Shown here in pieces: positions 35,137 through 43,006 of a stretch of DNA of 51,916 nt. The translations under genes were made by a program, and so were the position numbers. Position 1 is the stretch's first letter. Every line of letters begins with the position of its first letter. Below the pieces are notes generated by a model. That model saw only the letters and a program-made list of their open reading frames with translations. It was not told the origin of the DNA and did no database searches. Source of the DNA: an uncultured Bacillota bacterium. GTDB lineage: Bacteria; Bacillota; Clostridia; Lachnospirales; Lachnospiraceae. The DNA lies in assembly GCA_905200905.1 (NCBI GenBank), contig CAJKMA010000014.1:1-51916 (forward strand), read 5' to 3'.

Positions 35137-35418
35137 ATGGTAAGTCAGAAAGTAAAAATATTGAATCCATCAGGATTACATTTAAGAAGTGCTACCGTTC
35201 TATCGAACAGTGTTTTGAAGTATCAATCTGTAGTGCAGTTTACTTATGAGGCAAATGAAATCAAAGGTGTTGCAAATATGAAAAGCATTTTGAATATTCT
35301 TGCAGCAGAGGTAAACCAAGGGCAGATCATTGAAATATCATGCACAGGAGATGATGAAAAAGAGGCACTGGAATCTGTATTGGATGCAGTAAACAGTGGA
35401 ATTGGTGAACTTGTTTAA
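35137..35418 (+). CDS. HPr family phosphocarrier protein
   Basis: A 93-residue HPr. The active-site His is residue 15 in NPSGLHLRSAT and the regulatory Ser, equivalent to Ser46, is residue 50 in ANMKSILNIL. In standard HPr the His is followed by Ala-Arg-Pro; here it is Leu-Arg-Ser, so this may be a second, divergent HPr rather than the main PTS carrier. The start is ATG 35137 after GGGGGA. It stands alone with a terminator downstream, not next to enzyme I. Confidence 0.85.
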   Translation: MVSQKVKILNPSGLHLRSATVLSNSVLKYQSVVQFTYEANEIKGVANMKSILNILAAEVNQGQIIEISCTGDDEKEALESVLDAVNSGIGELV

Positions 35419-35437
35419 GGGATTTTTTACAGACTAT

Positions 35438-35486
35438 GAAAGCTGTGGTATGAAGGGCAGAACTGCTTTTTGTGCCATAGCTTTTT
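35438..35486 (+). terminator. Terminator after the HPr gene
   Basis: GAAAGCTGTGGTA pairs with TGCCATAGCTTTTT over a long imperfect stem, and a T tract follows. Confidence 0.75.
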
Positions 35487-35493
35487 ATAGTTC

Positions 35494-35522
35494 TTGAGCT
35501 TTTTCGTGGAATCGTTTATAAT
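35494..35522 (+). promoter_or_regulatory. Sigma-A promoter for the peptidylprolyl isomerase gene
   Basis: TTGAGC (35494-35499), a 17-base spacer and a perfect TATAAT (35517-35522). Confidence 0.75.
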
Positions 35523-35585
35523 GAATACCATGCGGTCTGTGCATGTTATGGCATGGAAGCTAGGACAGAGAAAAGGAGAAATGTT

Positions 35586-36227
35586 ATGCGTATAAGAAAA
35601 ATCATCAGTATGTTTGCTGCAGGTCTGTTATCCCTGTCACTTCTGGCTGGCTGTGGTGCAAGCAAGGAAGAGGATACAAAAGAGCAGAAATCTCAAACAG
35701 AGAACCAGGAAACTGCAGATACGGAAGCAGAAGACAAGATTACGGCGGAAATTAAAGTAAAGGATTACGGAACCATTACCGTGGAGCTGGACCCTGAACA
35801 TGCGCCTATTACAGTAGAGAACTTTGTGAAACTGGCAAAAGATGGATTTTATGACGGACTAACCTTTCACCGTATTATGGAAGGTTTTATGATGCAGGGT
35901 GGAGACCCAAATGGAAACGGAACTGGCGGTTCTGAGGAAACCATCAAAGGGGAATTTTCTGAAAATGGAGTGGATAATCCCCTGTCCCATACAAGAGGTG
36001 CTATTTCTATGGCGCGCTCTCAGATGCCGGACAGTGCCAGCTCTCAGTTCTTTATTGTTCACGAAGATAGTCCACATTTGAATGGGTTGTATGCGGCTTT
36101 TGGCTATGTAACAGAGGGCATGGATGTGGTAGATAAAATTTGTACAGAAGCTATTGGACAAGATGAAAATGGATTGCTGCCTGCAGAGAATCAACCGGTG
36201 ATAGAAAGCATTAGCATACAGGAATAG
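35586..36227 (+). CDS. Peptidylprolyl isomerase lipoprotein (cyclophilin type)
   Basis: A 213-residue lipoprotein. The signal peptide ends in the lipobox LLAGC, with Cys at about residue 22. A Glu/Lys-rich linker is followed by a compact cyclophilin domain with FHRIMEGFMMQGGDP, SMARSQMPDSASSQFFI and FGYVTEGMDVVDKI. It catalyses cis-trans proline isomerisation of exported proteins at the outer membrane face. ATG 35586 is seven bases after AAGGAG; the longer frame from 35553 is rejected. Own promoter and terminator. Confidence 0.92.
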   Translation: MRIRKIISMFAAGLLSLSLLAGCGASKEEDTKEQKSQTENQETADTEAEDKITAEIKVKDYGTITVELDPEHAPITVENFVKLAKDGFYDGLTFHRIMEGFMMQGGDPNGNGTGGSEETIKGEFSENGVDNPLSHTRGAISMARSQMPDSASSQFFIVHEDSPHLNGLYAAFGYVTEGMDVVDKICTEAIGQDENGLLPAENQPVIESISIQE

Positions 36228-36232
36228 AGAGG

Positions 36233-36263
36233 AGAGGCTGTCGTGGAGATGGTCTCTTTTTTT
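36233..36263 (+). terminator. Terminator after the peptidylprolyl isomerase gene
   Basis: AGAGGCT (36233-36239) pairs with GGTCTCT (36251-36257) and is followed by a run of T. Confidence 0.7.
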
Positions 36264-36276
36264 AAGATTGTTTGTG

Positions 36277-36305
36277 TTGATATTGTGAATAAAAAGACTT
36301 ACAAT
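36277..36305 (+). promoter_or_regulatory. Sigma-A promoter for the RelB/HIT remnant
   Basis: TTGATA (36277-36282), a 17-base spacer and TACAAT (36300-36305). The promoter looks functional although the gene behind it is broken. Confidence 0.6.
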
Positions 36306-36354
36306 GAATATAAGAAAATTAATTTTGTGAGAAAGAAAAAGAGGTGTTATTTTA

Positions 36355-36608
36355 TGCCCAATATGGAAACTGTGGAAGCAATCCAGGAAATTAAAAAGAT
36401 GAAGACAAATCCAGGTATTGGTAAGACTTATTCTAATGTCGATGAGATGATAGAGGAGTTGCTTGCAGATAAAAAACACAAAGTTACTTGGAAATGGCGA
36501 CACGCATCTGCACTGGCATTTGTTTCCAAGGGTAGCGGGGGATTTGGAAAATTATGGGAATTATGGAAAAGGTCCGGTCTGGTGGTATCCCATGGAAAAA
36601 ATGTATGA
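36355..36608 (+). pseudogene. RelB/DinJ-type antitoxin fragment, running out of frame into a HIT remnant
   Basis: From an ATG with a GAGGTG ribosome site, about 40 residues (ETVEAIQEIKKMK, then GKTYSNVDEMIEELLAD) resemble the C-terminal region of RelB/DinJ family antitoxins. The usual N-terminal ribbon-helix-helix DNA-binding part is missing. After about position 36470 the frame reads through DNA that belongs, in another frame, to a HIT protein. No toxin gene is present. It is best read as a deletion scar. Confidence 0.6.
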
Positions 36609-36687
36609 TGATGGAAACCGCCCTACAGCAGAAGAGCTGGAAGAATTAAAGGAAAAATTGCAGAGAGAATTGGATGAGCTGCTATAG
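36463..36687 (+). pseudogene. HIT family protein C-terminal fragment
   Basis: In the frame shifted relative to the RelB-like piece, homology to HIT proteins starts at about 36481 (LLGNGDTHLHWHLFPR). The catalytic histidine triad HLHWHLF is intact, and the C-terminal end, KGPVWWYPMEKMYDD and EELKEKLQRELDELL, is complete. The N-terminal half of a HIT protein is absent. Together with the antitoxin fragment this suggests that a deletion joined two formerly separate genes. Confidence 0.65.
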
Positions 36688-36701
36688 CCGGAGGAACTTT
36701 T

Positions 36702-37415
36702 ATGTTTTCTTATGATGAATTGCAGAAATATAATGAGACGGATATCCGTATTTACAAATACATGGTTTCTAATCTGGAGAAAATTCAGTATATGACCATT
36801 CGGGAACTTGCAGAGGAATTGCAAGTATCGACTTCAACGATTTTGCGCTTTTGCAATAAAAATGATTTTGTTGGATATGCTGAATTTAAAGAAGCTTTAA
36901 AAAAAGAAATTCTTTTGCAAAAATCTACGCCACCCTCAGAAGATTTGCAGGAATTGTCTGATTTTTTTGAAAGAACAAATTCCAATGCTTTTGAGGAAAA
37001 ATTGTCTGCTGCAGTTCAAATGCTTAGAAATTCAGATATGATTATTTTTATAGGGATGGGGTCGTCTGGAACGTTGGCAAAATATGGAGCACGATATTTT
37101 TCTAATTTGGGGCATTTTGCTGTAGGATTGGAGGATGCTCTTTATCCCATTGAATTTTTTCAGTGGAAAAATACAGCAGTTCTTGCAATTTCAGAAAGCG
37201 GCGAAACCAGCCGTTTAATGGAAGCGATTCATCAATTCAAACAAAAAAATTGTAAAATCTTAAGTATCACCAACTCTTCTCTCTCTACGCTGGCAAAATT
37301 ATCAGATTGGAATTTTTCCTATCATTTAAAGCCCCAGAGGATAAATGGGGGATATAACGGAACTACTCAGGTTCCAGCTCTGTTTGTTATGGAGGCGTTG
37401 GCAAAAAGAATTTAG
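36702..37415 (+). CDS. MurR/RpiR family transcriptional regulator
   Basis: A 237-residue regulator. The N-terminal helix-turn-helix (MTIRELAEELQVSTSTILRF) is the RpiR type. The C-terminal SIS domain, with FIGMGSSGTLAKYGARYF and LAISESGETSRLMEAI, binds phosphorylated sugars. It is slightly short for the family, mainly at the C-terminus. GGAGG precedes the ATG. It is followed by a perfect terminator, so it is separate from the sugar acetyltransferase gene downstream, which it may control. Confidence 0.9.
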   Translation: MFSYDELQKYNETDIRIYKYMVSNLEKIQYMTIRELAEELQVSTSTILRFCNKNDFVGYAEFKEALKKEILLQKSTPPSEDLQELSDFFERTNSNAFEEKLSAAVQMLRNSDMIIFIGMGSSGTLAKYGARYFSNLGHFAVGLEDALYPIEFFQWKNTAVLAISESGETSRLMEAIHQFKQKNCKILSITNSSLSTLAKLSDWNFSYHLKPQRINGGYNGTTQVPALFVMEALAKRI

Positions 37416-37423
37416 AGAAACAG

Positions 37424-37453
37424 CCTGTTACTTGTTCTGTAACAGGTTTTTTT
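37424..37453 (+). terminator. Terminator after the RpiR regulator
   Basis: A perfect eight-base stem, CCTGTTAC with GTAACAGG, closes a seven-base loop and is followed by seven T. Confidence 0.9.
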
Positions 37454-37482
37454 ATACAATGAACCCATAGGAGGTAAAGATT

Positions 37483-38088
37483 ATGACAGAGTTAGAGAAA
37501 TGTATGGCAGGCGAATGTTATAATTGTCATGATGAGATTTTCTTAGCATTTAAAGCCAGAGCGAGAGCTTTATTAAAGGACTATCATAGTCTGGCATATG
37601 AACAGAAAGAAGAGAAAACAGGGATTCTAAAGCAGTTGTTTGGAAAAATAGGGAGTAATGTGTCCGTTGGCATGCCATTTCTTTGTGATTACGGAAGAAA
37701 CATTTACCTGGGAGATAATGTTTCTATTAATATGAACTGTACCTTTGTAGACTGCAATGAAATCCGAATTGGGGACTTTGTTATGATTGCATCTAATGTA
37801 CAGATTTATACAGCAACCCATCCGGTGGAATTAAAGGAACGTCTGACAGAGGAATGGACGCCTGGACGCGGAAAGCATTTTTGTCAGACCTATGCCTTGC
37901 CTGTTACCATAGGAAATGGCTGTTGGTTAGGTGGCGGTGTGATTGTGCTTCCCGGTGTCACCATAGGAGATGGATGCGTCATAGGCGCGGGCAGTGTTGT
38001 GACAAAGGATATTCCGGCAAATTCTGTGGCAGTGGGAAATCCCTGCCGGGTAATACGAAAAATCAATGGAGATGAGCAAGATGTTTAA
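37483..38088 (+). CDS. Sugar O-acetyltransferase (maltose/galactoside type, hexapeptide repeats)
   Basis: A 201-residue left-handed beta-helix acetyltransferase. The N-terminal Mac cap domain (CMAGECYNCHDEIFLAFKAR) is followed by hexapeptide repeats (IYLGDNVSINMNC, IRIGDFVMIAS, VTIGDGCVIGAGSVV). The catalytic His lies in IYTATHPVE. It transfers acetyl from acetyl-CoA to a sugar hydroxyl; the acceptor is unknown. GGAGG precedes the ATG. It overlaps the next gene by 8 bases if that gene starts at 38081. Confidence 0.9.
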   Translation: MTELEKCMAGECYNCHDEIFLAFKARARALLKDYHSLAYEQKEEKTGILKQLFGKIGSNVSVGMPFLCDYGRNIYLGDNVSINMNCTFVDCNEIRIGDFVMIASNVQIYTATHPVELKERLTEEWTPGRGKHFCQTYALPVTIGNGCWLGGGVIVLPGVTIGDGCVIGAGSVVTKDIPANSVAVGNPCRVIRKINGDEQDV

Positions 38089-39214
38089 AATGGTTGCATT
38101 TGATATGGACGGAACTATTGCGGATACCATACCCTTGTGTGTGGAAGCCTTTCGCAAAAGTGTTTCCCCCTATGCAGGTCATGAATTAAGTGAGCAGGAA
38201 ATTGTACAGACCTTTGGATTAAATGAAATTGGAATGATAAAAGCCTTCGTACCTCAAAAATGGGAGGTAGCCTTGCAGGATTTTTACTGTGAATATACCC
38301 TTCTGCACAGAAAAGTTACAAAACCATTTCCAGGTATTCTAGAACTTTTGACAGTGTTAAAAAATCAAAATATCATACTGGCGTTAGTCACAGGAAAAGG
38401 GGAAAAAAGCTGCCAGATTTCTTTAAAAGAACTGAGATTAGAGCATATGTTTGATGCGATATGCTATGGTTCAGAGAAAGCTCCAAATAAAAGGGAGAAT
38501 ATAGAAGGTTTGTTAAAAGAATATGCTATTTCCAGAAACCAGTTTGGCTATGTAGGAGATGCTGTTTCGGATATTAGGGCGTGTCGGGAGGCAGGTGTTA
38601 CGTGTTTTTCTGCGGCATTGCAGGATTCTTCGGATATTGCTTTACTGGAAAAAGAGAATCCGGGGAGAGTGTGTTGCAATGTGGAAAATTTGTGCCAGTT
38701 TCTTGGGAGGGATAATTTCCTGCATTACCACGAAATAACGGAAGAGGAAAAAGAGGAAATATCCAGATGGAGGTATGATGGGGAATATGCCATTTATAAT
38801 CTTCCATCCTATGAAGAAATGAAACAGCAGAATTGTGGACTGGCAAATCCAAAGAATCATTTCTTTTCCTTTTATGAGAAGCAATGCTTGGTGGGATATG
38901 TGAATCTTTGTCCAGAGGGAAAAGAAGTATTCTTTGGAATAGGGGTAAAACCAGAATGTTGTGGGCAAGGTTATGGGCAAAAGATGACAGCATTAGCGGG
39001 TATTCTTTCAAAAATTTTATTTCCTGGAAAGTCCATGTATCTGGAGGTGCGGACATGGAATCAGCGTGCCATTCAGTGTTATAAAAAAGTCGGATTTGTA
39101 GTGCAAGGGCAGGAATTTTCCCAGACAACAGGAGCTGGAGAAGGAAGATTTTACAGAATGGTGAAAAAAGCAGCTACTGCGATTGACAATACAGAAAACC
39201 CTATATTACAATAA
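38081..39214 (+). CDS. HAD hydrolase-GNAT acetyltransferase fusion
   Basis: About 377 residues in two parts. Residues 1-210 are a HAD phosphatase: motif I is FDMDGTIADTIPL, motif II is LVTGKGEKS, and the later motif is YVGDAVSDIRACREAG. Residues about 220-375 are a GNAT acyltransferase, with the acetyl-CoA-binding GIGVKPECCGQGYGQKM and YKKVGFVVQGQ. Fusions of these two domains are unusual. I prefer ATG 38081, after GGAGATGAG; 38066 or 38072 are alternatives. It is translationally coupled to the sugar acetyltransferase gene. Confidence 0.85.
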   Translation: MFKMVAFDMDGTIADTIPLCVEAFRKSVSPYAGHELSEQEIVQTFGLNEIGMIKAFVPQKWEVALQDFYCEYTLLHRKVTKPFPGILELLTVLKNQNIILALVTGKGEKSCQISLKELRLEHMFDAICYGSEKAPNKRENIEGLLKEYAISRNQFGYVGDAVSDIRACREAGVTCFSAALQDSSDIALLEKENPGRVCCNVENLCQFLGRDNFLHYHEITEEEKEEISRWRYDGEYAIYNLPSYEEMKQQNCGLANPKNHFFSFYEKQCLVGYVNLCPEGKEVFFGIGVKPECCGQGYGQKMTALAGILSKILFPGKSMYLEVRTWNQRAIQCYKKVGFVVQGQEFSQTTGAGEGRFYRMVKKAATAIDNTENPILQ

Positions 39215-39241
39215 AAAGAAAACAGAAAAAGGAGAATTCAA

Positions 39242-39544
39242 ATGGTACATCATATTGTTATGTGGAAATTTAAACCAGAAATTGAAGAGGCGAGAAAGCC
39301 AGAATTAAAAAAGGAAATGGCAGAACAGTTAAAAGGGCTGGTAGGAAAAGTACCAGGACTTTTGACTGTAGAATTTGTGGAGGAGCCTCTTTCTTCCAGC
39401 ACTCATGATGTAGCGCTGGTTACAACTTTAAAGGGAGCAGAGGATGTTGCGATTTATGGAGCGCATCCAGAGCATGTAAAGGTAGCAGATACCTATGTAC
39501 GTCCTTTTGTTACAGAAAGAGCCTGTCTGGATTATGAAGATTAA
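39242..39544 (+). CDS. Dabb family protein (stress-responsive alpha/beta barrel)
   Basis: A 100-residue Dabb (PF07876) protein. It begins MVHHIVMWKFKPEIEEARK, has the GLVGKVPGLLTVEFVEE core and ends AHPEHVKVADTYVRPFV, all typical of this dimeric ferredoxin-like fold. Its biochemical role is unknown in bacteria. AAAGGAG precedes the ATG. The 3' end overlaps the following DUF89 gene by 11 bases, so the two are probably co-translated. Confidence 0.92.
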   Translation: MVHHIVMWKFKPEIEEARKPELKKEMAEQLKGLVGKVPGLLTVEFVEEPLSSSTHDVALVTTLKGAEDVAIYGAHPEHVKVADTYVRPFVTERACLDYED

Positions 39545-40403
39545 TGCTTTTTGTATGTCTTGTTTGGTACAGGCACAGGCAAGGCGTATACAGAAGTTTC
39601 AAGATGAAGAGAAAAAAGCCTGCTATATGAGAGAAGTTCTGCATATGATTGCTGAAAGTGACCCTAAATGGTCCGCACCAGCACTTTTGGAACCTATTTC
39701 TAAGCTATATGAAAAGTATTGGGGGATGCAGAATGATTTAGAAGAAGAGAAGAAAACTTTTAATGAGTTACTTCTTTCTATGGAAGACGATTTAGAACAA
39801 AAAATTCGCAGTAGAAAAGATCCTTTGGAAGCTGCTTTGTGTTTGGCGCGATTGGGGAATTATATTGATTTTTCTGCTTTAGGTGAAGTTTCTGCTGAGA
39901 AATTACTGGAGTTACTTGCACAAGCAGAGCAGGAAACTTTAGATACGGCAGAATACAGACATTTTTGTAAGGACCTGAAAGATGGGAAACATCTGGTTTA
40001 TCTTACAGATAACTGTGGAGAAATTGTGCTAGACAAAATACTCATAAAATTGTTAAGAGAACAGTATCCACAGCTTATGATAGAGGTTTTGGTTCGTGGC
40101 GTTGCTGTGACCAATGATGCAACTGTGGAAGACGCCAGGTATGTGGGACTAACCGAGGTGGCACCCGTTTTTGGCAACGGAAGCGGGATAGCAGGAACAG
40201 AACTTACCCATATCAGCAAAGAAGCTAAAGAGAAATTAGAACAGGCAGATTTGATTCTTTCTAAAGGTCAGGGGAATTTTGAAACCTTACATACCTGTGG
40301 GTTGAACATTTATTATTTGTTTTTGTGTAAATGTGATTGGTTTATGCAACGGTTTCATGCAGAGCATCTTAAGGGTATGTTTGTCAATGAAACAAGAATT
40401 TAA
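39534..40403 (+). CDS. DUF89 family damage-control phosphatase
   Basis: A 289-residue DUF89/ARMT1-like metal-dependent phosphatase, a family implicated in removing damaged or excess sugar and nucleotide phosphates. The N-terminal Cys pair (FCMSC) marks the bacterial subgroup. The active-site elements are LTDNCGEIVLDKIL with the metal-binding Asp and Asn, RGVAVTNDATVEDA, and ILSKGQGNFETL with the phosphate-binding Lys. I chose ATG 39534; the longer frame from 39495 lies inside the Dabb gene. Confidence 0.88.
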   Translation: MKINAFCMSCLVQAQARRIQKFQDEEKKACYMREVLHMIAESDPKWSAPALLEPISKLYEKYWGMQNDLEEEKKTFNELLLSMEDDLEQKIRSRKDPLEAALCLARLGNYIDFSALGEVSAEKLLELLAQAEQETLDTAEYRHFCKDLKDGKHLVYLTDNCGEIVLDKILIKLLREQYPQLMIEVLVRGVAVTNDATVEDARYVGLTEVAPVFGNGSGIAGTELTHISKEAKEKLEQADLILSKGQGNFETLHTCGLNIYYLFLCKCDWFMQRFHAEHLKGMFVNETRI

Positions 40404-40424
40404 GAAAGAACAGGAGAGTGTCTT

Positions 40425-41438
40425 ATGAACATGGTAAGACTTGGAAAAACCGAGATTCAGGTAAGCAAAAATGGGTTTGGAGCTCTTCCTATCCAGAGAA
40501 TCACCAAGGCAGAAGCAGTGTATCTGCTTCAAAAAGCTTTTTATCATGGTATTAATTATTTTGATACTGCAAGAGCGTATTCAGACAGTGAAGAGAAATT
40601 AGGTGCAGCTTTTCCCTATGTGCGGGAAAAACTGATTATTAGTACCAAAACAGCAGCCCAGGATGCCAAAGGTTTTTGGGAGGACTTGGAAGAAAGTTTG
40701 AGAACATTAGGGACGGATTATATTGATATCTATCAATTTCACAATCCAGCCTTTTGCCCGAAGCCAGGAGATGAAAGCGGTTTATATGATGCAGCTTTAA
40801 AAGCAAAGGAACAGGGGAAAATCCGTCATATTGGTATTACGAACCATAGGCTTGCAGTAGCGAAGGAGGCCATTGCATCCGGATTGTATGAAACCTTGCA
40901 GTTTCCTTTTTCTTACCTAGCCTCTAAAGAAGAGTTTCAGTTGGTAGAAACATGTAAAGAGGAAGATATGGGATTTATTGCTATGAAGGCTTTGTCCGGT
41001 GGCTTGATTCATGATTCTGCATGTGCTTATGCATTTATGAATCAACCTCAGTTTGCCCATGTTGCGCCTATTTGGGGTATACAAAAAGAAAAGGAATTGG
41101 ATGAGTTTCTGGCTCATGCAGTCTGTCCTCCGGTTCTGGATGAAAGCCGGAAGACTCAAATTCAGAAGGATATTCAGCAATTATCTGGAGAGTTCTGCCG
41201 AGGCTGTGGTTATTGTATGCCTTGTCCTGCTGATATTGAAATCAATAACTGTGCTAGAATGAGCCTGATGCTTCGGAGAGCGCCACAGGCAGACTGGCTG
41301 TCAGAGGAATGGCAGGAAAAAATGGCGAAAATCGAAGAATGTCTCCACTGCAATGCTTGCATGAAGAAATGTCCGTATGGGCTAAATACACCGGAATTGT
41401 TGGCAAAGAATTATGAGGATTATAAGACGTTTCTTTAA
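40425..41438 (+). CDS. Aldo/keto reductase with C-terminal 4Fe-4S domain
   Basis: A 337-residue protein. The AKR barrel has the catalytic Asp and Tyr in FDTARAYSDSEEK, the Lys in IISTKTAAQ and a His in IYQFHNPA. A C-terminal ferredoxin-like region has CRGCGYCMPCP and CLHCNACMKKCP, giving eight Cys for iron-sulfur clusters. This clostridial AKR subclass may use ferredoxin instead of NADPH, but that is an inference. It is the last gene of the run of sugar and metabolite enzymes. Confidence 0.9.
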   Translation: MNMVRLGKTEIQVSKNGFGALPIQRITKAEAVYLLQKAFYHGINYFDTARAYSDSEEKLGAAFPYVREKLIISTKTAAQDAKGFWEDLEESLRTLGTDYIDIYQFHNPAFCPKPGDESGLYDAALKAKEQGKIRHIGITNHRLAVAKEAIASGLYETLQFPFSYLASKEEFQLVETCKEEDMGFIAMKALSGGLIHDSACAYAFMNQPQFAHVAPIWGIQKEKELDEFLAHAVCPPVLDESRKTQIQKDIQQLSGEFCRGCGYCMPCPADIEINNCARMSLMLRRAPQADWLSEEWQEKMAKIEECLHCNACMKKCPYGLNTPELLAKNYEDYKTFL

Positions 41439-41459
41439 TAATACCGAGGGCAGAAGAAA

Positions 41460-42986
41460 ATGGAAATCAGCATTTTAATGGTAGATGATGATCGGATTTT
41501 AGTGGAGAAGCTGGAGGAAACGGTGGATTGGAAAAGAATTGGAATATCCACTGTTTTTACAGCAAATAATATCCGTCAGGCGCAGAAAATTTTAGAGGAG
41601 TTTCCAATTGAAATCTTGCTTTGCGACATTGATATGCCGCAAGGTAGTGGTCTGGAATTATTGGAATGGTTACGAAATCATGAAATCCAAACAGAATGTA
41701 TTTTTTTAAGCAGCTATGCCAACTTTGCTTATGCACAGAAAGCATTAAGTCTTGCTTCTAGAGAATATTTGTTAAAACCGATTTCCAATTATGAGTTGGA
41801 GCAGGTTCTTGAAAAGGTTATTCTGGAAATTACAAAAAATTCAAGGGGGAGGGTAGAAAGAAATATCCCACATAAGGAGCAGGTGTGGCGGCAGATACTT
41901 CTAGGAGATAGCACAGGAAACTACTTATTGGAGTCTTATTATGAAGAAAAAGATGTATTTCAACTGGAATTAGTAAAGGTCTTTATCAAGGCAGAAGATT
42001 CTCAAAAAAGTAAAAAACAGACAGTGTGTAAATTTTTATTATCTGGACAGGGAGAGGAAGCTCTTGTACCTGTGTATGATAACTTATGGGCATTGGTATG
42101 GAAGAACAGAAGGAAAGAGAAAGAAGAGAGAGTCAAAGAGGCCAGAGAACTGGCTGATTTGCTTCATTCCCGTGTCGAGTGTAATGTTTGTGTTTACATG
42201 AGTGAGGAATGTTGTACAGAAGCGGATATTTCTCAGACATGGAAGCGGTTGAAAACAGTAGAAGAGACTGCTTTACCAGAAAAAAATGGTGTAATATTGG
42301 AAAATGCACGAGCTTCTGCTTTGGAAGAGGAAACAGTGCCATGGGAAAGCTGGCAGAAAATGATGCAAGATTCTCAAAATCTAGGTGTTGTATTTGAAAA
42401 GATACAATTGTATTTGAAAGAGGTGTTGGAAACAAAAGCATGGACTGGAAAGAAACTTCGACAGTTTATGCGAGAATTTCATCAATTTTTATATGTTTAT
42501 CTGGCACAACAAAGGTTAGATTTTCGGCAAGTTTTTGACAATGTTGAGTTTGAACGACAGGAAGAAGAGGCCTATGTATTTTTAGAAGGTTGTATAGAAT
42601 TTATTTCTTATGTGTTTGAAACGCTTCAAAGAAATCAGCTTTATAATCAAAATCGAGAAAATGCTATAGAGTGTGTAAAAGAGTTTATTAGTAAAAATCT
42701 GGACAAAGATTTGTCTAGAGGGAATCTTGCAAAGGAAGTTTATTTGTCGGAGGACTACCTTTCCAGAACATTTAAGATGGAAACAGGAAAGAGTCTGACT
42801 GTTTATATTGCAGAACAGCGAATGGAAAAAGCAAAGGAATATTTGGAAAATTCTAATCTGACTGTAAGCCAAATTGCTTTAGAAGTCGGATATCATAATT
42901 TTTCTTATTTTAGTAAGACTTTCCGTGATATCACTGGTTTTACTCCAAATGAGTACAGAAATAATAAAAAAACGGACAGACAGTGA
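41460..42986 (+). CDS. AraC-type response regulator (YesN-like)
   Basis: A 508-residue regulator. The N-terminal receiver has the acidic pocket MVDDDR, the phosphoacceptor Asp at residue 56 in LLCDIDMPQ, and the Lys at 106 in YLLKPIS. A middle region of about 250 residues links to a C-terminal AraC double helix-turn-helix (NLAKEVYLSEDYLSRTF and VSQIALEVGYHNFSYFSKTF). It probably activates the glycan locus downstream, with the kinase at 50.1 kb as partner. Its last codons form one copy of a repeated roughly 44-bp segment. Confidence 0.93.
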   Translation: MEISILMVDDDRILVEKLEETVDWKRIGISTVFTANNIRQAQKILEEFPIEILLCDIDMPQGSGLELLEWLRNHEIQTECIFLSSYANFAYAQKALSLASREYLLKPISNYELEQVLEKVILEITKNSRGRVERNIPHKEQVWRQILLGDSTGNYLLESYYEEKDVFQLELVKVFIKAEDSQKSKKQTVCKFLLSGQGEEALVPVYDNLWALVWKNRRKEKEERVKEARELADLLHSRVECNVCVYMSEECCTEADISQTWKRLKTVEETALPEKNGVILENARASALEEETVPWESWQKMMQDSQNLGVVFEKIQLYLKEVLETKAWTGKKLRQFMREFHQFLYVYLAQQRLDFRQVFDNVEFERQEEEAYVFLEGCIEFISYVFETLQRNQLYNQNRENAIECVKEFISKNLDKDLSRGNLAKEVYLSEDYLSRTFKMETGKSLTVYIAEQRMEKAKEYLENSNLTVSQIALEVGYHNFSYFSKTFRDITGFTPNEYRNNKKTDRQ

Positions 42987-43006
42987 CAAAAATCTGTATC
43001 GTAAAA
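42963..43006 (+). repeat. Copy 1 of a roughly 44-bp imperfect direct repeat (3' end of the response regulator gene)
   Basis: This covers the final codons and stop of the regulator and the next 20 bases. It contains ACAAAAATCTGT (42986-42997), identical to 44257-44268. By hand alignment 33 of 44 positions match copy 2. The truncated GH31 homology starts just after it. Confidence 0.6.

Noticed and set aside
36243..36354. N-terminal extension of the RelB-like frame
   Set aside because: It would begin before the promoter and within the terminator; the ATG at 36355 has the ribosome site.
35859..36503. 214-codon minus-strand frame over the cyclophilin gene and the RelB/HIT region
   Set aside because: Antisense shadow: Cys/His/Phe-rich low-quality translation, no ribosome site, overlapping a clear gene.
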